From Croceibacterium xixiisoli (GTDB lineage Bacteria > Pseudomonadota > Alphaproteobacteria > Sphingomonadales > Sphingomonadaceae), in assembly GCF_009827305.1 (NCBI RefSeq), contig NZ_WTYJ01000002.1:682001-746000 (forward strand): a stretch of DNA of 64,000 nucleotides. Direction: 5' to 3'. Numbering within the stretch: the first letter of the stretch is position 1; each line of letters opens with the position of its first letter. A program made the translations under genes and the position numbers. Shown here piece after piece: positions 1 through 9,434 of this stretch. The notes below the pieces were generated by a model that made no database searches, was not told the origin of the DNA, and was given only the letters and a program-made list of their open reading frames with translations.

Positions 1-769
1 ACAGGGCAGGGCTGGCCGCACCGATCAGCCCGGTGCGCGTGATTTCATCCACGCGATAGGGTGATCCATCGGGTCGGGCACAGCGCCCGCCGGCTTCGTT
101 GAGCCACAGATCGCCGGCGGCATGATCCCAGGCCAGCGTGCGTTCGAAGATCGATACATCGTTTTCACCCAGTGCGAGCCGCGGATATTGTTCCGCCGCG
201 CAATAGGGCACATCGACCATGCGATAATGCGGGGCGACGTGGTCCAGCACGGCCTGCCGCCGCGCCGGATCCAGGAAAATCAGCGACAGCGCTGCCACCG
301 GCGGGGTTTCGCCGGTCACCCGCGCGGTGATCCTCTCGCCATTGACGAAGGCTCCCTTGCCCTGATGGGCCACGCACAGCCGGTCAGTCAGCACGTCATA
401 GATCCAGCCGGTATGGGTCACTCCACCGCTGGCCATGGCGATCAGAATGCCGAAGGGTGGCTTGCCGGCCGCGAAATTGCGCGTGCCGTCGAGCGGGTCC
501 ACGATCCAGCAGTCACCAGCCAACCCATCCAGCACGCCAGCATCGGCATGGGTCGCTTCTTCGCCTACCACGGCAAGACCAGGCATGATTTTCATCAGCC
601 CTTCTGTCAGCATTTCTTCGGAAAGCTTGTCCGCCACGGTCACCACATCGTCTGCGGCCTTGGCCTCGATCTGGTGGCTGGCGAGCCTCTGATAATGCGG
701 TTGGATGGCGGTCTGCGCGACATGGCGGATCAGTTCTGCCACCGCATCATGCAGCGATTGCGCGTTCAC
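1..769 (-). CDS. Inositol monophosphatase family protein, 3' end cut by the window edge
   Basis: About 256 residues are visible, starting at a GTG that overlaps the argJ stop codon (GTGA), so the pair is probably translationally coupled. The metal-binding signatures of the Mg-dependent, Li-sensitive sugar-phosphatase fold are present: a GEEAT glutamate, WIVDPLDGTRNF, and WDHAAGD near the C-terminus. Family members hydrolyse phosphate monoesters such as inositol phosphates, histidinol phosphate (HisN type) or PAP (CysQ type). The position next to an arginine-biosynthesis gene makes a HisN-type histidinol phosphatase plausible, but the sequence alone does not settle the substrate. A second, clearly different paralogue (suhB type) lies at 46818-47639. 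The last residues are outside the window. Confidence 0.85.
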   Translation of the reverse strand, partial: MNAQSLHDAVAELIRHVAQTAIQPHYQRLASHQIEAKAADDVVTVADKLSEEMLTEGLMKIMPGLAVVGEEATHADAGVLDGLAGDCWIVDPLDGTRNFAAGKPPFGILIAMASGGVTHTGWIYDVLTDRLCVAHQGKGAFVNGERITARVTGETPPVAALSLIFLDPARRQAVLDHVAPHYRMVDVPYCAAEQYPRLALGENDVSIFERTLAWDHAAGDLWLNEAGGRCARPDGSPYRVDEITRTGLIGAASPAL

Positions 770-1992
770 GACCGGTAATCGGCATTGATCGAGATATATC
801 CATGCGTCAGGTCGCAGGTCCACACCTTGGCCTTGCCATCGCCCAGGCCCAGGTCAACGCCGACGCTGATATCCTGGCCCTTCAAATGTTCCGCTACTGG
901 CGCTTCGTCATAACTGTCGACTGCCAGGCCGGCCTGCGCCACCCATTTGTCGGCAAAGCGAATGGCCAGTTTGTCGCGATCGGCAGGCTCGCCAGCCTTG
1001 CCCACGGCCATCACCACGCGGCCCCAATTGGCGTCTTCCCCGGCGATGGCGGTCTTTACCAGTGGCGAATTGGCGATCGCCAGGCCGATCCGGCGGGCGC
1101 TTTCGTCGCTGTCGGCCCCGGTCACTTCGATTTCGATGAACTTCTGCGCCCCTTCGCCATCGCGCACCACCAGGTGGGAAAGCTGGCGGCAGATGTCGAA
1201 CAGTGCCGCGGCAAAGGCATCCGCGCCGGTATCGTCGAAGGACGCGATCGGCATATTGCCGGCCTCGCCGGTGGCAAAGGCCAGCACGGTATCGCTGGTG
1301 GATGTATCGCTGTCGACGGTGATGCAGTTGAAGCTGGTGTCGCTGGCGGCCGACAGGGCCGATTGCAGGAAGGCCGGATCAACGGCAGCATCGGTAAAGA
1401 TATAGCCCAGCATGGTGGCCATATCGGGCGCGATCATGCCGCTGCCCTTGATGATCCCGGCCAGCGTGACCGTGCGATCGCCGATCACGGCGGTTGCCAC
1501 GGCGCCCTTGGCAAAGGTGTCGGTGGTGCCGATGGTGTTGGCGGCATCTTCCCAGCTGCAGGGTACAGCATTCAGCGCGGCGGCCACGCCGGCCTCTGCC
1601 TTGTCCAGCGGCAGCGGAACACCGATCACTCCCGTTGAGGAGACGAAGACATCGGACGGTTTGCACTCGAGATGCTGGGCGACTTGCGCCATGATCTGTT
1701 CCACCGCTTCGCGGCCGCGAAACCCGGTGAAGGCGTTGGAATTACCGGCATTGACCACCAGCGCGCGGGCGCTGCCCAGCAGCACCTGTTCGCGCCCCAT
1801 TTCCACTTCCGTCGAACAGCAAACATTGCGGGTGAACACCCCGGCGACCGTCGTTCCCGGTGCCAGTTCGACATAGGTCAGATCACAGCGATCCCATTGC
1901 TTGTAACGGGCGCGGGCAATTCGCAGCGTCACACCGGCAACCGGCGGAATCGCGGGGAAGGGCTGGGCGAGCGGCGAGGGTGCAATATCCAT
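766..1992 (-). CDS. argJ: Bifunctional glutamate N-acetyltransferase / amino-acid N-acetyltransferase ArgJ
   Basis: ArgJ moves the acetyl group from N-acetylornithine to glutamate, and in bifunctional forms also acetylates glutamate from acetyl-CoA, in cytosolic arginine biosynthesis. The 408-residue product has the autoproteolytic cleavage region: KGSGMIAP, then DMATMLG, where the Thr after Ala becomes the N-terminal nucleophile of the beta chain. The oxyanion-type STGVIG segment and the conserved NAGNSNAFTG segment are also present. I chose the ATG at 1990-1992 (protein starts MDIAPS) over an in-frame ATG 33 codons upstream because the extra segment is Pro/Cys/Arg-rich and unlike ArgJ. The 3' end overlaps the downstream phosphatase by 4 nt. 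Confidence 0.95.
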   Translation of the reverse strand: MDIAPSPLAQPFPAIPPVAGVTLRIARARYKQWDRCDLTYVELAPGTTVAGVFTRNVCCSTEVEMGREQVLLGSARALVVNAGNSNAFTGFRGREAVEQIMAQVAQHLECKPSDVFVSSTGVIGVPLPLDKAEAGVAAALNAVPCSWEDAANTIGTTDTFAKGAVATAVIGDRTVTLAGIIKGSGMIAPDMATMLGYIFTDAAVDPAFLQSALSAASDTSFNCITVDSDTSTSDTVLAFATGEAGNMPIASFDDTGADAFAAALFDICRQLSHLVVRDGEGAQKFIEIEVTGADSDESARRIGLAIANSPLVKTAIAGEDANWGRVVMAVGKAGEPADRDKLAIRFADKWVAQAGLAVDSYDEAPVAEHLKGQDISVGVDLGLGDGKAKVWTCDLTHGYISINADYRS

Positions 1993-2121
1993 GGGGCGGG
2001 GCCATAGAACCGGCGCGGGCCGCCGACAACATGGCGTGAAGGGCCCAGGCGAAAGTAAATCACCGGCAAAGCCACCCTTCTTCATGGACATGAAAGCAGG
2101 GATCGCTATCTAGCTTTGCGC

Positions 2122-2388
2122 ATGCTGCGACAATTGATCGCCCTTTTAGCACTTTTTACCGGTCTGGCCGCCTTGGCCGAACCGGCGCAGGCGCGTGCGG
2201 TCAATGTAGAGAGCGTCCGGCTGGCGGAAGGCGCAGCCTTCGCCTGCAGCACGCAGGCAGCCAGGAAATCCGCACAGATGGCGCCCCGTCCGCGACGGGT
2301 CGCTCCACGCCGTGGATCATGCCCCTCGACGCGGATCGTGCTGCGTATTCCGCCCGTCATGCTGCAGGCAGACCGCGCGCACGAATAG
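2122..2388 (+). CDS. Small exported protein of unknown function
   Basis: This 88-residue protein begins with a typical Sec signal peptide ([12 protein letters not shown], then cleavage near AQA-R at about residue 25). The mature part is basic and rich in Ser/Arg, with a Cys in the AFACST segment. No family is recognised. The gene sits alone between divergent argJ and secA. The ATG at 2122 is preferred; a TTG two codons upstream is also in frame. Small exported proteins next to secA have been noted in related genomes, but I cannot assign a role. Confidence 0.6.
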   Translation: MLRQLIALLALFTGLAALAEPAQARAVNVESVRLAEGAAFACSTQAARKSAQMAPRPRRVAPRRGSCPSTRIVLRIPPVMLQADRAHE

Positions 2389-2479
2389 CGCGCCACCGGC
2401 ACCTTTTTCTTCGGCATTTCGCCTTTCTGGCCGCGCCGATGCGCGGCTGCATCAGCATCAAGATATCAGGAATCCGTTT

Positions 2480-5230
2480 ATGTTCGGCACGCTCGCCAAA
2501 TCGCTCTTCGGCTCCGCCAACGATCGCTACGTCAAATCGGCGCAGAAAATCGTCGATTCCATCAACGCGCTCGAACCTCAGCTGGAAGATTTCAGCGATC
2601 AGGAACTGGCCGCGCAGACCCAGAAATTCCGCAACCAGCTGGCCGAAGGGCGCACGCTGGATGATATCATGCCGGAAGCCTTCGCAACGGTGCGCGAGGC
2701 GTCGAAGCGCGTGCTGGGCATGCGGCATTTCGACGTGCAGATGATTGGCGGCATCGTGCTCCATCGCGGCGAAATCGCCGAAATGCGCACGGGTGAGGGC
2801 AAGACGCTGGTCGCGACGCTGGCCACCTATCTCAACGCCATTGAGGGCAAGGGCGTTCACGTGGTTACAGTGAACGATTATCTGGCCCGCCGCGACGCGG
2901 AACAGATGGGTCGCATTCACAAATTCCTGGGCCTGACGATCGGCGTCATCGTGCCCAATATGCAGGAATTTGCGCGCCGCGAAGCCTATGGCTGCGATAT
3001 CACCTACGGCACGAACAATGAATTCGGTTTCGATTATCTGCGCGATAACATGAAGCATGAACGCAGCCAGCAGGTGCACCGGCCGTTCAACTTCGCGGTG
3101 GTCGATGAAGTGGACTCGATCCTGATCGACGAAGCCCGGACCCCGCTGATTATTTCCGGCCCGACCGACGACAAGAGCGATCTTTATCTGGCGCTCGATG
3201 AAGTCGTGAAGAACCTGGAAAAGGAATATTACGAGGTTGACGAAAAGGCGAAGAGCGTTTCGTTGACCGAAGACGGCGTGGAAGAGATTGAACGGCGGCT
3301 GATCGAGGCCGGCCTGGTGACGTCCGACAATCTCTATGATGTCGAAAATACCCAGGTCGTCCATCATCTGGATCAGGCGCTGCGCGCGGTGGTCATGTTC
3401 AAGCGGGACATCGATTACATCGTGAAGGACGACAAGGTCGTCATCATCGATGAATTCACCGGCCGTATGATGGACGGGCGCCGCTGGTCCAACGGCCTAC
3501 ATCAGGCTGTCGAAGCCAAGGAAGGCGTGAAGATCGAGCCTGAGAACCAGACCATGGCTTCGATCACCTTCCAGAATTATTTCCGCATGTATCCCAAGCT
3601 GTCGGGCATGACCGGCACCGCCGCGACCGAAGCGTCCGAGTTCTGGGATATCTACAAGCTTAATGTGGTGGAAATCCCCACCAATCTCCCCGTCCAGCGC
3701 ATCGATGAAGATGACGAGTTCTACAAGAACACGCAGGACAAGTTCCTGAACATCGCCAAGGCGATCAAGGAAAAGAACCTGATCGGGCAACCGGTGCTGG
3801 TCGGTACGGTCTCGATCGAAAAATCCGAACTGCTGAGCCGCTTCCTGGACGCTGAAGGGGTGAAGCACGCCGTGTTGAACGCCCGCTTCCATGAACAGGA
3901 AGCCCATATCGTGGCCCAGGCCGGGCGGCTTGGCGCGGTGACCATCGCCACCAATATGGCCGGTCGCGGCACCGATATTCAGCTGGGCGGCAATGTCGAA
4001 TTCCGTACCGAAGACGAACTGTCCGGCGTTGAGGAAGGGCCTGAGCGCGATGCTGCGATCGCCCGGATCAAGCAGGATGTTGCCGCTGAGCGCCAGCAGG
4101 TGCTGGCCGCCGGCGGCTTGTTCGTGCTCGGCACCGAACGGCATGAGAGCCGTCGCATCGACAATCAGCTGCGCGGCCGTTCGGGCCGTCAGGGCGATCC
4201 GGGTCTGAGCCGGTTCTATCTGTGCCTGGAAGACGATCTGTTGCGCATCTTCGGCCCGGACACGCTGTTCTCCAAGATGATGAACAGCAATCTGGCCGAT
4301 GGTGAGGCCATCGGTTCCAAGTGGCTGTCCAAGGCGATCGAGACCGCTCAGAAGAAGGTCGAAGCGCGCAATTACGAAGTGCGCAAGCAGGTCGTCGAAT
4401 ACGACAACGTCATGAACGATCAGCGCAAGGTGGTTTACGAACAGCGTTCGGAAATCATGGATAGCGCCACCGTGGATGATGTCGTGATCGACATGCGGCG
4501 GGAAACCGTCAACAATCTGGTCGGCACGGCCTGTCCGCCGGAAAGCTATCCCGAACAATGGGATATCGCTGGCCTGAAGGATCGGGTGCAGGACGTTCTT
4601 GCCCTGGATGTACCGATCGAAAATTGGCTGGAAGAAGATTCCGTCGATCCCGAACTGATCGAGGAACGGCTGCAGGCGCTCGCCGATCAGGCCATGGCCG
4701 ACAAGATGGGCGAAGCGGATCACGAAATCTGGCGCCAGGTAGAAAAGAGCATCCTGCTCGACCGTCTGGATCACCACTGGAAAGAACATCTCGCCACGCT
4801 CGACGCGCTGCGCCAGGTGGTTTTCCTGCGCGCCTATGCACAGAAGCAGCCGATCAATGAATACAAGCACGAAGCCTTCGGCCTGTTCGAAAACATGCTC
4901 GAACATATCCGCGAGGATGTGACCCGGGTGCTGATGACCAGCCAGCTGCGCATCGCTGCCCCGCCGCCGCCGCTGGAACTGCCCGAACTGCCGGACTTCC
5001 TGACCGGCCACATCGATCCGTTCTTCGGCAGTGACGATTCCGACGGCACCAGCCGTCCGACCGGCTCGGAAGCGATCCTCGGCTCACTGGCCGCCAGCCC
5101 GGCCGCGACCGCGGGCCCGGGTGGGGCCGAGGGTGCAGATCCCTACCGGGAGCTCAACCTCAACCGCAATGCTCCCTGCCCTTGCGGATCCGGCAACAAG
5201 TACAAGCATTGCCACGGCGCTGCGGTATGA
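2480..5230 (+). CDS. secA: Preprotein translocase ATPase SecA
   Basis: SecA is the ATP-driven motor that pushes unfolded preproteins through SecYEG. The 916-residue product is full length. Walker A is MRTGEGKT at about residues 102-109, the DEAD-type Walker B region [14 protein letters not shown] lies near 208, the preprotein cross-linking domain follows, and NBD2 includes [10 protein letters not shown]. The C-terminus has the zinc-binding tail [14 protein letters not shown], which binds SecB. I chose the ATG at 2480 because the protein then starts [11 protein letters not shown], as in the family; the open frame extends 56 codons further upstream without SecA similarity. A strong rho-independent terminator follows 30 nt after the stop. 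Confidence 0.98.
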   Translation: MFGTLAKSLFGSANDRYVKSAQKIVDSINALEPQLEDFSDQELAAQTQKFRNQLAEGRTLDDIMPEAFATVREASKRVLGMRHFDVQMIGGIVLHRGEIAEMRTGEGKTLVATLATYLNAIEGKGVHVVTVNDYLARRDAEQMGRIHKFLGLTIGVIVPNMQEFARREAYGCDITYGTNNEFGFDYLRDNMKHERSQQVHRPFNFAVVDEVDSILIDEARTPLIISGPTDDKSDLYLALDEVVKNLEKEYYEVDEKAKSVSLTEDGVEEIERRLIEAGLVTSDNLYDVENTQVVHHLDQALRAVVMFKRDIDYIVKDDKVVIIDEFTGRMMDGRRWSNGLHQAVEAKEGVKIEPENQTMASITFQNYFRMYPKLSGMTGTAATEASEFWDIYKLNVVEIPTNLPVQRIDEDDEFYKNTQDKFLNIAKAIKEKNLIGQPVLVGTVSIEKSELLSRFLDAEGVKHAVLNARFHEQEAHIVAQAGRLGAVTIATNMAGRGTDIQLGGNVEFRTEDELSGVEEGPERDAAIARIKQDVAAERQQVLAAGGLFVLGTERHESRRIDNQLRGRSGRQGDPGLSRFYLCLEDDLLRIFGPDTLFSKMMNSNLADGEAIGSKWLSKAIETAQKKVEARNYEVRKQVVEYDNVMNDQRKVVYEQRSEIMDSATVDDVVIDMRRETVNNLVGTACPPESYPEQWDIAGLKDRVQDVLALDVPIENWLEEDSVDPELIEERLQALADQAMADKMGEADHEIWRQVEKSILLDRLDHHWKEHLATLDALRQVVFLRAYAQKQPINEYKHEAFGLFENMLEHIREDVTRVLMTSQLRIAAPPPPLELPELPDFLTGHIDPFFGSDDSDGTSRPTGSEAILGSLAASPAATAGPGGAEGADPYRELNLNRNAPCPCGSGNKYKHCHGAAV

Positions 5231-5258
5231 TCAGCCTGCGCAACGGTTGAAACAGAAA

Positions 5259-5288
5259 GGGGCGGCCTTGTGAGGCCGCCCCTTTTTT
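5259..5288 (+). terminator. Rho-independent terminator of secA
   Basis: A perfect 9-bp stem (GGGGCGGCC / GGCCGCCCC) closes a 6-nt loop and is followed by six T residues. It starts 29 nt after the secA stop codon. Confidence 0.93.
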
Positions 5289-5352
5289 GTTGTCAGATGC
5301 AACACCGCCGGCCTTCAGAACAAACTCGGCGGTGTTGGTCCATTTTAGCCGA

Positions 5353-5721
5353 TCAGATATCGCAACCCATGGCGCCATAGGCAGTCTTGGCCTGTTCCGT
5401 GGCCTGCTTGCACATCTGTGCCAGCTGAGCCTTGTCAGGGACGGAGGCCCAGGCCGATGTCGACTGTTCCATCGCCTGTTCGAACTGCGCGCGCTGCGCT
5501 TCCGGTACCTTGTCGCTGATGCAGGCCTTAACCTTTGCCAGATAATCATCGCATTCGGCGACGCCCGTGGTTCCTGCGAGGGCTGCAGCCGGTGCGTCGG
5601 CAGCAGCATCAGCGGCGGGCGCTGCTGCGGTGGTGTCGGTGGCGGTGGTTTCTTCCGACTTTTCCGAACAGCCAGCCAGAACCAGCATGCCTGCGAGCGC
5701 GAGTGTGATGTGCTTTTTCAT
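5353..5721 (-). CDS. Small lipoprotein of unknown function
   Basis: The 122-residue product has a lipoprotein signal peptide with a clear lipobox (LVLAGC, Cys18). A Thr/Ala/Asp-rich linker runs to about residue 50. The folded C-terminal domain has four spaced cysteines (CDDYLAKVKAC, MC, MGC) that could form two disulfides, so it is probably anchored to a membrane with a periplasmic domain. The ATG at 5719-5721 follows a good ribosome-binding site (GGGAG). The frame continues upstream for more than 100 codons, but that part is non-coding in character. The gene is convergent with secA and monocistronic. No named family recognised. Confidence 0.8.
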   Translation of the reverse strand: MKKHITLALAGMLVLAGCSEKSEETTATDTTAAAPAADAAADAPAAALAGTTGVAECDDYLAKVKACISDKVPEAQRAQFEQAMEQSTSAWASVPDKAQLAQMCKQATEQAKTAYGAMGCDI

Positions 5722-6037
5722 GAATACTCCCTCAAAACAGGCTTCAAGCATGCCGCTTGGATGATGGAAATCAATATGAAACTGTATATTGAGGGTACCG
5801 TTACGATTTTTTACGTCAGTAAATGACGAAATCTTAGCGGATTTTTGCTTTTTCGCTGGCATCCGCGCCAGTGATGGATTGTTGGTTAACGCTCGTATCG
5901 CTGCATGTCCGACTCCGGTTACTTCGGGCCAATCCGGTCCCGCCCTTGGGCAAGGATGGCTGTGCGTCCAACCGTTCGCCACACCACGCTTGCGCCAATC
6001 GTAACGCTCGTTAGTATCGCGGCCGGGAGGGACCGTG
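5722..6037. other. Intergenic region between divergent genes
   Basis: This 316-nt gap separates the lipoprotein gene (minus) from the SMP-30 gene (plus). The left part is AT-rich around 5770-5850, consistent with a promoter for the lipoprotein. The only signal I can point to on the right is the GGGAGG ribosome-binding site at 6025-6030. I see no ORF, RNA fold or repeat worth naming. Confidence 0.5.
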
Positions 6038-6904
6038 ATGAAAATAACGCGGCTTGATCTGCCCCGCTGCAAAGTCGGAGAGGGGCCAGTATGGGATGTC
6101 GCCGAACAGGCGCTCTATTACATTGATATTCTGGCCAGGCAGGTGTTCCGCTGGGATCCGGCCAATGGCGCGCATCAATCATGGGATGTGCCCGACATGA
6201 TCGGGTCGATGGCTGTGCGCGAAGCGGGCGGGGCAATCGTGGCGCTGCCCGATGGCATTCACGCGCTCGATACCGCCACCGGCGCGGTCACGCCGCTGGC
6301 TCTGTTCGATCCCGTCGATCCGGCGATCCAATTGGCCGATGGCAAGGTGGATCGGGCAGGGCGCTTCCTCTTCGGCACCAGCCACCGCCAGGCGAAGGAG
6401 CCACTGGGCGGGCTGTTCAGCCTGGGGGAGGATCATGCCATTACTCGGCTCGATCGGGACTACGTGCTCGGCAACGGGCCGTGTTTTTCGCCCGACAACC
6501 GCACGCTCTATCACGCAGACAGCATGCGCCAGGCGATCCTTGCCTATGATTACGACATCGGAACCGGTGCGGCCAGCAACCGGCGGCTGTTCTTCGATAC
6601 CACGCCCTACGGCCCGATCCCGGATGGCGCGACCATCGATGAGAATGGCGATATGTGGGTGGCGATCTGCGAAGGCGGGGTGGTGCTGCAGCTTTCTCCC
6701 AAGGGAGAGGTCAAGCAGGTGATCGAGATGCCGACGAAGCTGCCCGCCAGTTGCATGTTCTTCGGCCCGGATCTCGATCGGCTGTTCGTGCCCAGCATCG
6801 ATCCCTCCTTCCTCGGTCGCGAACCGGCCGATGGGGATGGCTGGTGTTACGTGATCGACGGGCTGGGCGTGCGCGGCCTGCCGGAACCGCGCTACAATGG
6901 ATAA
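6038..6904 (+). CDS. SMP-30/gluconolactonase/LRE family protein
   Basis: A 288-residue six-bladed beta-propeller lactonase-type protein. Family metal ligands are visible: the Glu of VGEGPVWD near the N-terminus, the Asn of the LGNGPCFSPD segment, and the Asp of YHADS, with DGATIDENGDMW further on. Enzymes of this family hydrolyse sugar lactones such as gluconolactone or arabinonolactone, usually in the cytoplasm. GGGAGG at 6025-6030 is 7 nt from ATG 6038, so I prefer it to the GTG one codon earlier. The 3' end overlaps the downstream MFS transporter by 8 nt, so the two probably form an operon handling one substrate. Confidence 0.88.
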   Translation: MKITRLDLPRCKVGEGPVWDVAEQALYYIDILARQVFRWDPANGAHQSWDVPDMIGSMAVREAGGAIVALPDGIHALDTATGAVTPLALFDPVDPAIQLADGKVDRAGRFLFGTSHRQAKEPLGGLFSLGEDHAITRLDRDYVLGNGPCFSPDNRTLYHADSMRQAILAYDYDIGTGAASNRRLFFDTTPYGPIPDGATIDENGDMWVAICEGGVVLQLSPKGEVKQVIEMPTKLPASCMFFGPDLDRLFVPSIDPSFLGREPADGDGWCYVIDGLGVRGLPEPRYNG

Positions 6905-8093
6905 GCGCCTGCCGCCGCTGCTGGTCGCGGTCTTCATCAATATCGGCGGTTTCAGTCTGATCCTGCCGCTGCTGCCGTTCTATGGGCAGGTGTTCAACGC
7001 CAGCCCGTTCGAAATCGCATTGCTCTTTGCCGCCTACAGCTTCGGCAATGTCTTCGGCGAAATCCACTGGGGGCGACAATCGGATGTGTGGGGGCGGCGC
7101 AAGGTGCTGGCGCTGACCACTTTCGTGGCCGGGATCAGCTATTTCGCCTTTGCCTTCGCGCCCAGCCTGTGGGTGGCGATCGGCATTCGCGTGGTCAGCG
7201 GGTTCTTCTCCGGCACGCTCAGCGTTGCTCAGGGCTTCATCGCCGATGTTTCCCCGCCAGAGCGCCGGGCCAAGACCATGGGTTATTTCGGCGCCGCTTT
7301 CAGCCTGGGCTTCGCCTTCGGCCCGGTGCTGGGTGGCGTATTTTCCGGCAGCGAAGCCGTGGCCGCCAGTTTCCGCCCGCCGATCTTCATCGCCGGCGGC
7401 CTGTCGATCCTCGCCTCGCTCTGGTGCCTCGCGGTTTTGCGCGATGCCGTGCCGCCACGGGGGAAGGGGGCCCCATTGCCGCGCTACAGCGAGGCGCTTG
7501 GTTTCGTCCGCTCGCAGCCGCTGCTCTCTCGCCTGTTCGTGATTTCCTTCTTCGGGATTGCCGCCTTCGCTTCGATGGAGGCGATCTATGGCCTGTGGAG
7601 TGAAGCCAATTTCGGCTGGAGCGCGCATGATCTGGGCTTTGCTTTCCTCGCCATCGGCGGCGGTGGGCTGATGGCGCAATTGCTGCTGATCGGTCCGCTG
7701 GTGGCGCGTTTCGGGGAAGCGCGGGTGATCATGATCGGCCTGGGCGTGCTGGCGCTGTCGATGTTGCTGCAGCCGGTTATCCGTCTGCCGGTTTCCGGCG
7801 TGTTGCTGATGGGGCTGCTGATGACCGGCCACAGCCTGGCCTTTCCATCCTCCGGCGCGCTGCTCTCTCGCAACACCCCACCCGAACGGCAGGGCAGCAC
7901 CATGGGCCTGATGATGGCATCCAACGCCGTGGGGCGGATCATTGCTCCGCCGGCTTTCGGGCTGATCTATGAAAATCTCGGGCATGATGCGCCCTGGTAT
8001 CTCGGCGCGGCGATGATCGGACTTGTGGCGCTGCTGGCGGGCTGGCCGGCGGTGCGCATCAGCGACCGGGCCCGCGCCGCCGCATCGGCTTAG
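6897..8093 (+). CDS. MFS transporter, drug:H+ antiporter-1 (TetA-like) type
   Basis: The 398-residue protein has twelve predicted membrane helices. It carries the loop 2-3 MFS signature in the form GRQSDVWGRRKVL (normally GxLaDrxGrkxxl) and the helix-5 motif GAAFSLGFAFGPVLGG, close to the motif C of DHA1 antiporters of the TetA/YceL type. It is an inner-membrane secondary transporter, probably an exporter. It starts inside the end of the SMP-30 gene (8-nt overlap), suggesting coupled expression. The substrate is unknown; a link to sugar-lactone metabolism is inferred from the operon only. Confidence 0.85.
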   Translation: MDKRLPPLLVAVFINIGGFSLILPLLPFYGQVFNASPFEIALLFAAYSFGNVFGEIHWGRQSDVWGRRKVLALTTFVAGISYFAFAFAPSLWVAIGIRVVSGFFSGTLSVAQGFIADVSPPERRAKTMGYFGAAFSLGFAFGPVLGGVFSGSEAVAASFRPPIFIAGGLSILASLWCLAVLRDAVPPRGKGAPLPRYSEALGFVRSQPLLSRLFVISFFGIAAFASMEAIYGLWSEANFGWSAHDLGFAFLAIGGGGLMAQLLLIGPLVARFGEARVIMIGLGVLALSMLLQPVIRLPVSGVLLMGLLMTGHSLAFPSSGALLSRNTPPERQGSTMGLMMASNAVGRIIAPPAFGLIYENLGHDAPWYLGAAMIGLVALLAGWPAVRISDRARAAASA

Positions 8094-8166
8094 ATCCCGA
8101 TTGCCGGGCCGGCATGTTAAGCTATCATGTCGGCCCGACAGCGGACGACCGCAGGGAGATATCGCG

Positions 8167-8910
8167 ATGAGAATGGCTGCTTTGTTTGCGCTGACCGGCG
8201 CCATGCTGATGCTGGGCACGCCGATGGTGCAGGCGCAGGACGGGCTGGAGGCGGTGGAGGCTGCCGTGGCCGATCCTGATCGCCCCGCTGCCGATACCGC
8301 GCGCGATATCAACCGCAAACCGGCCGAAATCACCGCCTTCGCCGGGGTGATGCCAGGCGATGTTGTGGTGGAACTGGCCCCGGGCGGCGGATATTACACC
8401 CGCATCCTGGCACGGACCGTGGGTTCCGAAGGCCATGTCTATGCGGTGATGCCGGCCGCCTTCGCCAATCGACCCGGCGGGCTTGATGCGATCAACGCCA
8501 TCTCGGCGCATTACGGCAATGTCACCGTGGTGGTGGCCGACTTCACCGATTTCACGGTGGAAAAGCCGGTTGACCTGGTCTGGACGACCGAAAATTACCA
8601 TGATTTCCAGAATGGCCCGACCGCCAATATCGCCGGGGTCAATGCGGCCGTGTTCCGCGCGCTGAAGCCGGGCGGCGCCTATTTCGTCGAAGATCATTCC
8701 GCGCCCGGAACCGGGCTGACGGTCACCTCCACCCTGCATCGGATCGATCCGGCCGCCGTGATCGAACAGGTCACCGCCGCCGGCTTCGCGCTGGAAGGAC
8801 AATCGGATGTGCTCGCCAATCCGGAAGATCCGCATGATGTCGCCGTGCGCAGTGCTGAGGTCGCGGGCAAGACCGACAAATTCGCCCTGCGTTTCCGCAA
8901 GCCGGAATAG
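8167..8910 (+). CDS. Exported class I SAM-dependent methyltransferase-like protein (COG4798 type)
   Basis: The 247-residue product starts with a plausible Sec signal peptide (hydrophobic core ALFALTGAMLMLG, cleavage near VQAQ-D at about residue 24). A Rossmann methyltransferase domain follows, with the glycine-rich SAM loop VVELAPGGGYYTR, and ALKPGGAYFVEDH in the position of motif IV/V. GGGAG lies 8 nt before the ATG. COG4798-type predicted methyltransferases often carry signal peptides. How a periplasmic protein would obtain SAM is unexplained, so the substrate and even the catalytic activity are open. Confidence 0.75.
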   Translation: MRMAALFALTGAMLMLGTPMVQAQDGLEAVEAAVADPDRPAADTARDINRKPAEITAFAGVMPGDVVVELAPGGGYYTRILARTVGSEGHVYAVMPAAFANRPGGLDAINAISAHYGNVTVVVADFTDFTVEKPVDLVWTTENYHDFQNGPTANIAGVNAAVFRALKPGGAYFVEDHSAPGTGLTVTSTLHRIDPAAVIEQVTAAGFALEGQSDVLANPEDPHDVAVRSAEVAGKTDKFALRFRKPE

Positions 8911-8933
8911 GGCGGGTTCGCGGGCTTGAAGCG

Positions 8934-8971
8934 ATTTCCAGGCAGGTGGAATGACCTGCTGATTCGGAAAT
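8934..8971 (+). terminator. Bulged stem-loop after the methyltransferase gene
   Basis: Nested inverted repeats ATTTCC/GGAAAT (8934-8939, 8966-8971) and CAGGT/ACCTG (8943-8947, 8954-8958) could fold as one bulged hairpin 24 nt after the stop. There is no clean T-run, so the terminator role is tentative. It also lies between convergent genes. Confidence 0.35.
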
Positions 8972-8994
8972 AGCTTTAGCGGCCCGGTCTGCAG

Positions 8995-9267
8995 TCAGCA
9001 AAACGCGAATACCGGGCCGGGTAGCATATCGGGGAAGTTTCCCCGTGCGACCGGCTGCGTCCATTCTCCCTGTGCGAAAATCACTAGGTCACCGGGCGCC
9101 ACATCCTGTGCGGCCCGGCGATCCCATCCGATATGCACATAATGGGGTTGCCCCCATAGCCGCACGGCCGACCAGAATTCCTCCCCGCGAAAACCCACAA
9201 AATGGACGCAACTGCACAAAGCCTGGTGGCGATGTGGAGTCGGGGAGGGCGGTTCGGGCAAGGTCAT
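8995..9267 (-). CDS. Conserved-looking hypothetical protein
   Basis: A 90-residue soluble protein with aromatic- and His-rich core segments (CVHFVGFRGEEFWSAVRLW, YVHIGWD) and a C-terminal PGPVFAFC. The composition, with conserved-looking Trp/His/Gly positions, looks like a genuine folded protein rather than a shadow frame. I do not recognise a named family. It is divergent from the TonB-dependent receptor, and its 5' end lies about 100 nt from the receptor's Fur-box-like site. Start ATG is at 9265-9267. Confidence 0.6.
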   Translation of the reverse strand: MTLPEPPSPTPHRHQALCSCVHFVGFRGEEFWSAVRLWGQPHYVHIGWDRRAAQDVAPGDLVIFAQGEWTQPVARGNFPDMLPGPVFAFC

Positions 9268-9363
9268 ATCAAAAACTGATTTCTACTATCCATGTCCATT
9301 AATTTTTTGATGGGTGCAGGAATATCACGCCCAGCAATATTCGGAAACAAACTTGCGACGATG

Positions 9364-9380
9364 TTGCAAATGACATGCAA
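9364..9380 (+). promoter_or_regulatory. Fur-box-like palindrome upstream of the siderophore receptor
   Basis: TTGCAAATGACATGCAA has symmetric 5-bp ends (TTGCA/TGCAA) around an AATGACA core. It resembles alphaproteobacterial Fur sites of the form TGCxAATxAxTxGCA. It lies 54 nt upstream of the receptor start. The identification is by eye. Confidence 0.55.
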
Positions 9381-9402
9381 TAGGCTCAGGGGCGCGAACG
9401 TG

Positions 9403-9414
9403 TCGCATTAGCGA
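9403..9414 (+). promoter_or_regulatory. Short palindrome TCGCATTAGCGA before the receptor ribosome-binding site
   Basis: A 4-bp inverted repeat (TCGC/GCGA) around ATTA lies 20 nt upstream of the start codon, between the Fur-box-like site and the GGGAGG ribosome-binding site. It could be a second Fur half-site pair or an operator overlapping the transcription start. Confidence 0.3.
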
Positions 9415-9434
9415 TATCATGAGGGAGGCACCCA

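Noticed and set aside
3497-5011. 504-codon minus-strand frame inside secA
   Set aside because: Shadow of the strongly conserved SecA coding sequence.
6711-8333. 540-codon minus-strand frame
   Set aside because: Antisense to the MFS transporter and its neighbours; His/Arg/Gln-rich composition without domains.
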